In this document: piece after piece, positions 61,662 through 64,000 of the stretch
How positions within the stretch are numbered: position 1 is the stretch's first letter
How the letters are laid out: each line of letters begins with the position of its first letter
Source of the DNA: Sideroxyarcus sp045866275
GTDB taxonomy: Bacteria; Pseudomonadota; Gammaproteobacteria; Burkholderiales; Gallionellaceae
Assembly: GCA_045866275.1 (NCBI GenBank)
Contig: BAAFRX010000010.1
Coordinates: 17,260-81,259, forward strand
Length of the DNA stretch: 64,000 nt
Direction: 5' to 3'
Position numbers and translations under genes: made by a program
Notes under the pieces: generated by a model
Seen by the model: only the letters and a program-made list of their open reading frames with translations
Told to the model about the DNA's origin: nothing
The model's database searches: none

Positions 61662-62360
61662 ATGATCATCGGCTCCGGTTTATTGGCCCGTGCATTTCCG
61701 GGTACTTTCATTTCACGCCCGGATGTGTGTATTTATGCGGCCGGAGTTTCCAATTCAAGTTGTGCGGATGTCCGCGAATTTGCGCGTGAACGTGAACGCC
61801 TTGCCGATGCATTGCATCGGACTGCCAATGTGGATGCGTTCGTATATTTCGGGACTTGTAGCGTGGCCGATCCTGAAGTGCGGGACACGCCTTATGTTCA
61901 ACATAAACTGGCGATGGAAAAAATGGTTTGCGCCCACCCGCAGAGTTTAATTTTGCGTTTGCCGCAAGTCGCAGGAAAGACGCCCAACCCGCATACCTTG
62001 TTGAATTTCCTGTACGCGCGCATTTCGCGCAGCGAATCCTTCAAGTTGTGGAGCAAGGCGGAACGCAACATCATCGACGTGGTTGATGTGGCCGCTATCG
62101 CCCGGCAATTGATTGCGGATAGTTCGGTGCGGAATGTGACGGTGAATGTTGCAAATGTGGTGAATTACCCGATGACTGAAATTGTCGGTGCGATGGAGCA
62201 TGTTGTGGGCAAGCGTGCGGTGTACGAAATTGTGGAGCGTGGCTCGGCATTTCGCATCGACGCCAGCGCCCTATTGCCCGTGCTGGGAAAAGCGGGGATC
62301 GAATTTGGCAATGATTATCTCGCAAAAGTAATCGGCCGGTATTACGGCAGAAGCGTTTGA
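61662..62360 (+). CDS. NAD-dependent epimerase/reductase-like protein (short SDR)
   Basis: 232 residues. MIIGSGLLARAF gives a compressed GxGxLA nucleotide motif, YFGTCSVADPE supplies the Ser/Thr and TPYVQHKLAMEK the YxxxK. Resembles sugar-nucleotide reductases but is shorter than usual (about 280-320). The last third, 62152-62288, is repeated downstream of the ATPase gene. Reading frame intact to the stop. Confidence 0.78.
   Translation: MIIGSGLLARAFPGTFISRPDVCIYAAGVSNSSCADVREFARERERLADALHRTANVDAFVYFGTCSVADPEVRDTPYVQHKLAMEKMVCAHPQSLILRLPQVAGKTPNPHTLLNFLYARISRSESFKLWSKAERNIIDVVDVAAIARQLIADSSVRNVTVNVANVVNYPMTEIVGAMEHVVGKRAVYEIVERGSAFRIDASALLPVLGKAGIEFGNDYLAKVIGRYYGRSV
62152..62288 (+). repeat. 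137-bp direct repeat, copy 1 (inside the SDR gene)
   Basis: From CAAATGTGGTGAATTACCC to TATTGCCCGTGCTGGGA this is repeated at 63756-63892 with five differences. It codes for the C-terminal NVVNYPMTEIVGAMEHVVG part of the SDR protein. A 15-base tail GTGTTGGGATTGAGT also recurs at 62420-62434 and 63884-63898. Confidence 0.92.
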
Positions 62361-62548
62361 GCCTGGCCGTGCATGGATCAAGCGGGAAGCCGCGCTGCAT
62401 ATAGTCTGGACATGCGATTGTGTTGGGATTGAGTGAATGAATCGCTGCTCGATTTTTATTCTAAATCCGAGGACTTAATCTCAACATTTACAACATACAC
62501 CTATTGTTTTTACTAGACACATGTATTGAATGGAAATACACTCGTCTC

Positions 62549-63700
62549 ATGTCAATATCCTATGAACGCGCCTTTGTGGCGCAACTTGAAAAACGCCTGC
62601 GGGGTGGATCGCCGCTGATCCAGGTGTTGGTCGGGCCGCGTCAGGTGGGCAAGACCACTGGCATGAGCCAGTTGCTGGCGCGCATCCCGGGCAACAGCCA
62701 CTATGCCAATGCCGACGATCTGCTGGTCACCGACCGTACCTGGTTGCTGGAACAATGGCAGAAGGCGTTGCTGTTGGGGGATGGCGCGCTGCTGGTCGTT
62801 GATGAGATACAGAAAGTGCCCAACTGGCCGGAGGTGATCAAGTCGCTGTGGGACAGGCAACCTCACCGCCTGCGGGTGGTGGTGCTCGGGTCGAGTTCAT
62901 TGCAGATCCAGAGCGGTCTGACCGAGAGTCTGGCCGGGCGTTTTGAGTTGACCCGGATTTTCCATTGGACCTATACCGAGCTCATAGCTGCGTTCGGCTA
63001 CGACCTTGAGCGTTATCTTTTGTATGGGGGCTACCCCGGTGCGGTCGCGTTCGAAAACGAATATGACCGCTGGTATGCCTATCTCAAGGATGCGATCGTG
63101 GAGGCGGTCATCGGCAAGGACATCCTGCAGAATCGCAAAGTAGCCAATCCGGCCCTGTTCAGGCAGGCTTTTGAGATCCTCTGTCGCTATCCGGCTCAAG
63201 AGATAAGTTACACCAAGCTGCTCGGGCAGTTGCAGGATAAGGGCAATACCGATCTGGTCAAATACTATCTGGAACTCTATGCGGGGGCGTTCCTGGTGTA
63301 TTCACTGAGAAAGTATTCGGCCAAGAGGTGGCTGACGCGCACCTCCAGCCCGAAGATTCTCATGGCCTGCCCGGCCTTGCACACCATGACAGCGGGGCAA
63401 CAGACACTGTCAGATCCGGAGCAACGCGGGCGCGTCTTTGAACTGGCGGTGGGCGTCGAGTTGTTGCAACTGCCGGGCGAGCTCTTTTACTGGAGAGAAA
63501 AAAACGCTGAAGTCGATTTTGTCTATCGCCACCAGGAAAGACTGTATGCGATCGAAGTCAAATCCGGGCGGAGAAAATCCGCCAAAGGGCTTGAGGCATT
63601 CATGCGAAATTTTCCCGAGGCCATACCGGTGGTCTTGACGCCGGACAATTTTTCCAGACTGTCTGAAGCGCCGAACAAGTTTCTGGCCACGTTCCATTGA
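62549..63700 (+). CDS. AAA+ ATPase with DUF4143 (DEXX-box) domain
   Basis: 383 residues. Walker A GPRQVGKTTG near 30-39, Walker B LLVVDEIQK near 88-96, and the C-terminal DUF4143 part with NAEVDFVYRHQERLYAIEVKSG, an Endonuclease-like D-E-K pattern. Such proteins are scattered, mobile and of unknown role; some have been suggested to be defence- or toxin-related. I start at ATG 62549. The gene stands alone, flanked by the direct repeat. Confidence 0.9.
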   Translation: MSISYERAFVAQLEKRLRGGSPLIQVLVGPRQVGKTTGMSQLLARIPGNSHYANADDLLVTDRTWLLEQWQKALLLGDGALLVVDEIQKVPNWPEVIKSLWDRQPHRLRVVVLGSSSLQIQSGLTESLAGRFELTRIFHWTYTELIAAFGYDLERYLLYGGYPGAVAFENEYDRWYAYLKDAIVEAVIGKDILQNRKVANPALFRQAFEILCRYPAQEISYTKLLGQLQDKGNTDLVKYYLELYAGAFLVYSLRKYSAKRWLTRTSSPKILMACPALHTMTAGQQTLSDPEQRGRVFELAVGVELLQLPGELFYWREKNAEVDFVYRHQERLYAIEVKSGRRKSAKGLEAFMRNFPEAIPVVLTPDNFSRLSEAPNKFLATFH

Positions 63701-63755
63701 AAAACGAGAAATCACGAAAGTGTCAGACTGTGGCGGTTTGGGGTTGTACGTATTC

Positions 63756-63904
63756 CAAATGTGGTGAATGACCCGATGACTGAAATTGTCGGTGCGATGG
63801 AGCATGTTGTGGGCAAGCGTGCGGTGTACGAAATTGTGGAGCGTGGCTCGGCACTTCGCATCGATGCCAGCGCCCTATTGCTCGTGTTGGGATTGAGTCC
63901 TTAA
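63756..63904 (+). pseudogene. Fragment of the SDR gene, copy 2 of the 137-bp repeat
   Basis: Same sequence as 62152-62288 with five differences, reading NVVNDPMTEIVGAMEHVVG... in frame to a TAA at 63902-63904. There is no start or N-terminal part, so it is not a complete gene. The downstream end joins the GTGTTGGGATTGAGT sequence that also follows the SDR gene at 62420. Confidence 0.88.
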
Positions 63905-63993
63905 ACTGCTGTAAATAATTTGGTGGGCAGCCACCGCTTCGATTCGGTAAATTAACGTTAACGAGACGATCAACAACCGAAGGAGAAGAAGCG

Positions 63994-64000
63994 ATGGCTG
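63994..64000 (+). CDS. Start of a gene running out of the window
   Basis: AAGGAGAAG (63980-63988) is a strong ribosome site followed by ATG at 63994 and the codon GCT, then the window ends. A TTAACGTTAA palindrome lies 32 bases upstream. No product can be named. Confidence 0.4.

Overview
The window looks like the chromosome of a betaproteobacterium, most likely in the Nitrosomonadales/Gallionellaceae (Sideroxydans-like) area. This is inferred from gene families and arrangement: an Acidithiobacillus-type GshA, a metX-metW pair, a permease-less PTS, a TorF-type porin before glnK-amtB, and an FTR1 iron permease next to fur. No rRNA or tRNA gene, prophage or CRISPR array was seen.

Positions 1-24.4 kb are mostly housekeeping. 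They hold thiC under a TPP riboswitch, comM, ubiK, a sigma-54/NtrC-type promoter driving porin-glnK-amtB, a broken ATP-grasp gene, a Ser/Thr kinase, purU, a polysaccharide deacetylase, murI and a ybiT-type ABC-F gene. Then come gshA-apbE-small membrane protein-EIIA-HPr-EI, a Fur-boxed FTR1/cupredoxin pair with fur, and metX-metW under a SAM-II riboswitch, followed by an ampG-like gene.

From 23.5 kb to about 62.4 kb the window is a large surface-polysaccharide region. Its first part (23.5-38.4 kb) has glycosyltransferases, APS kinase plus a sulfotransferase, aminotransferase-fold proteins, WbqC, a flippase, a methyltransferase-glycosyltransferase fusion, an epimerase, a WecA/WbpL-type initiating transferase and a WbpM/CapD-type dehydratase. 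An SNF2 helicase follows, then core-type glycosyltransferases and an O-antigen ligase/polymerase. The second part (46.6-62.4 kb) makes GDP-mannose and GDP-fucose (manC, manB, gmd, fcl), has a Wzz-like protein and a second flippase, and has an AT-rich block of methyltransferases and sugar transferases. Three apparently complete toxin-antitoxin pairs and the wreck of a fourth lie between these genes. A DUF4143 ATPase flanked by a 137-bp direct repeat ends the window.

The most unusual feature is the number of short palindromic repeats and where they sit. Two 144-bp copies of one inverted-repeat element lie exactly on CTAG stop codons, so the element's ends supply stop codons to neighbouring genes. 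Other palindromes lie in frame inside amtB, apbE, the wbpM-like gene, manC, manB and gmd, and in apbE the repeat encodes much of the lipoprotein signal peptide. This resembles the protein-coding palindromic elements described in Rickettsia, but with different sequences and in a different lineage.
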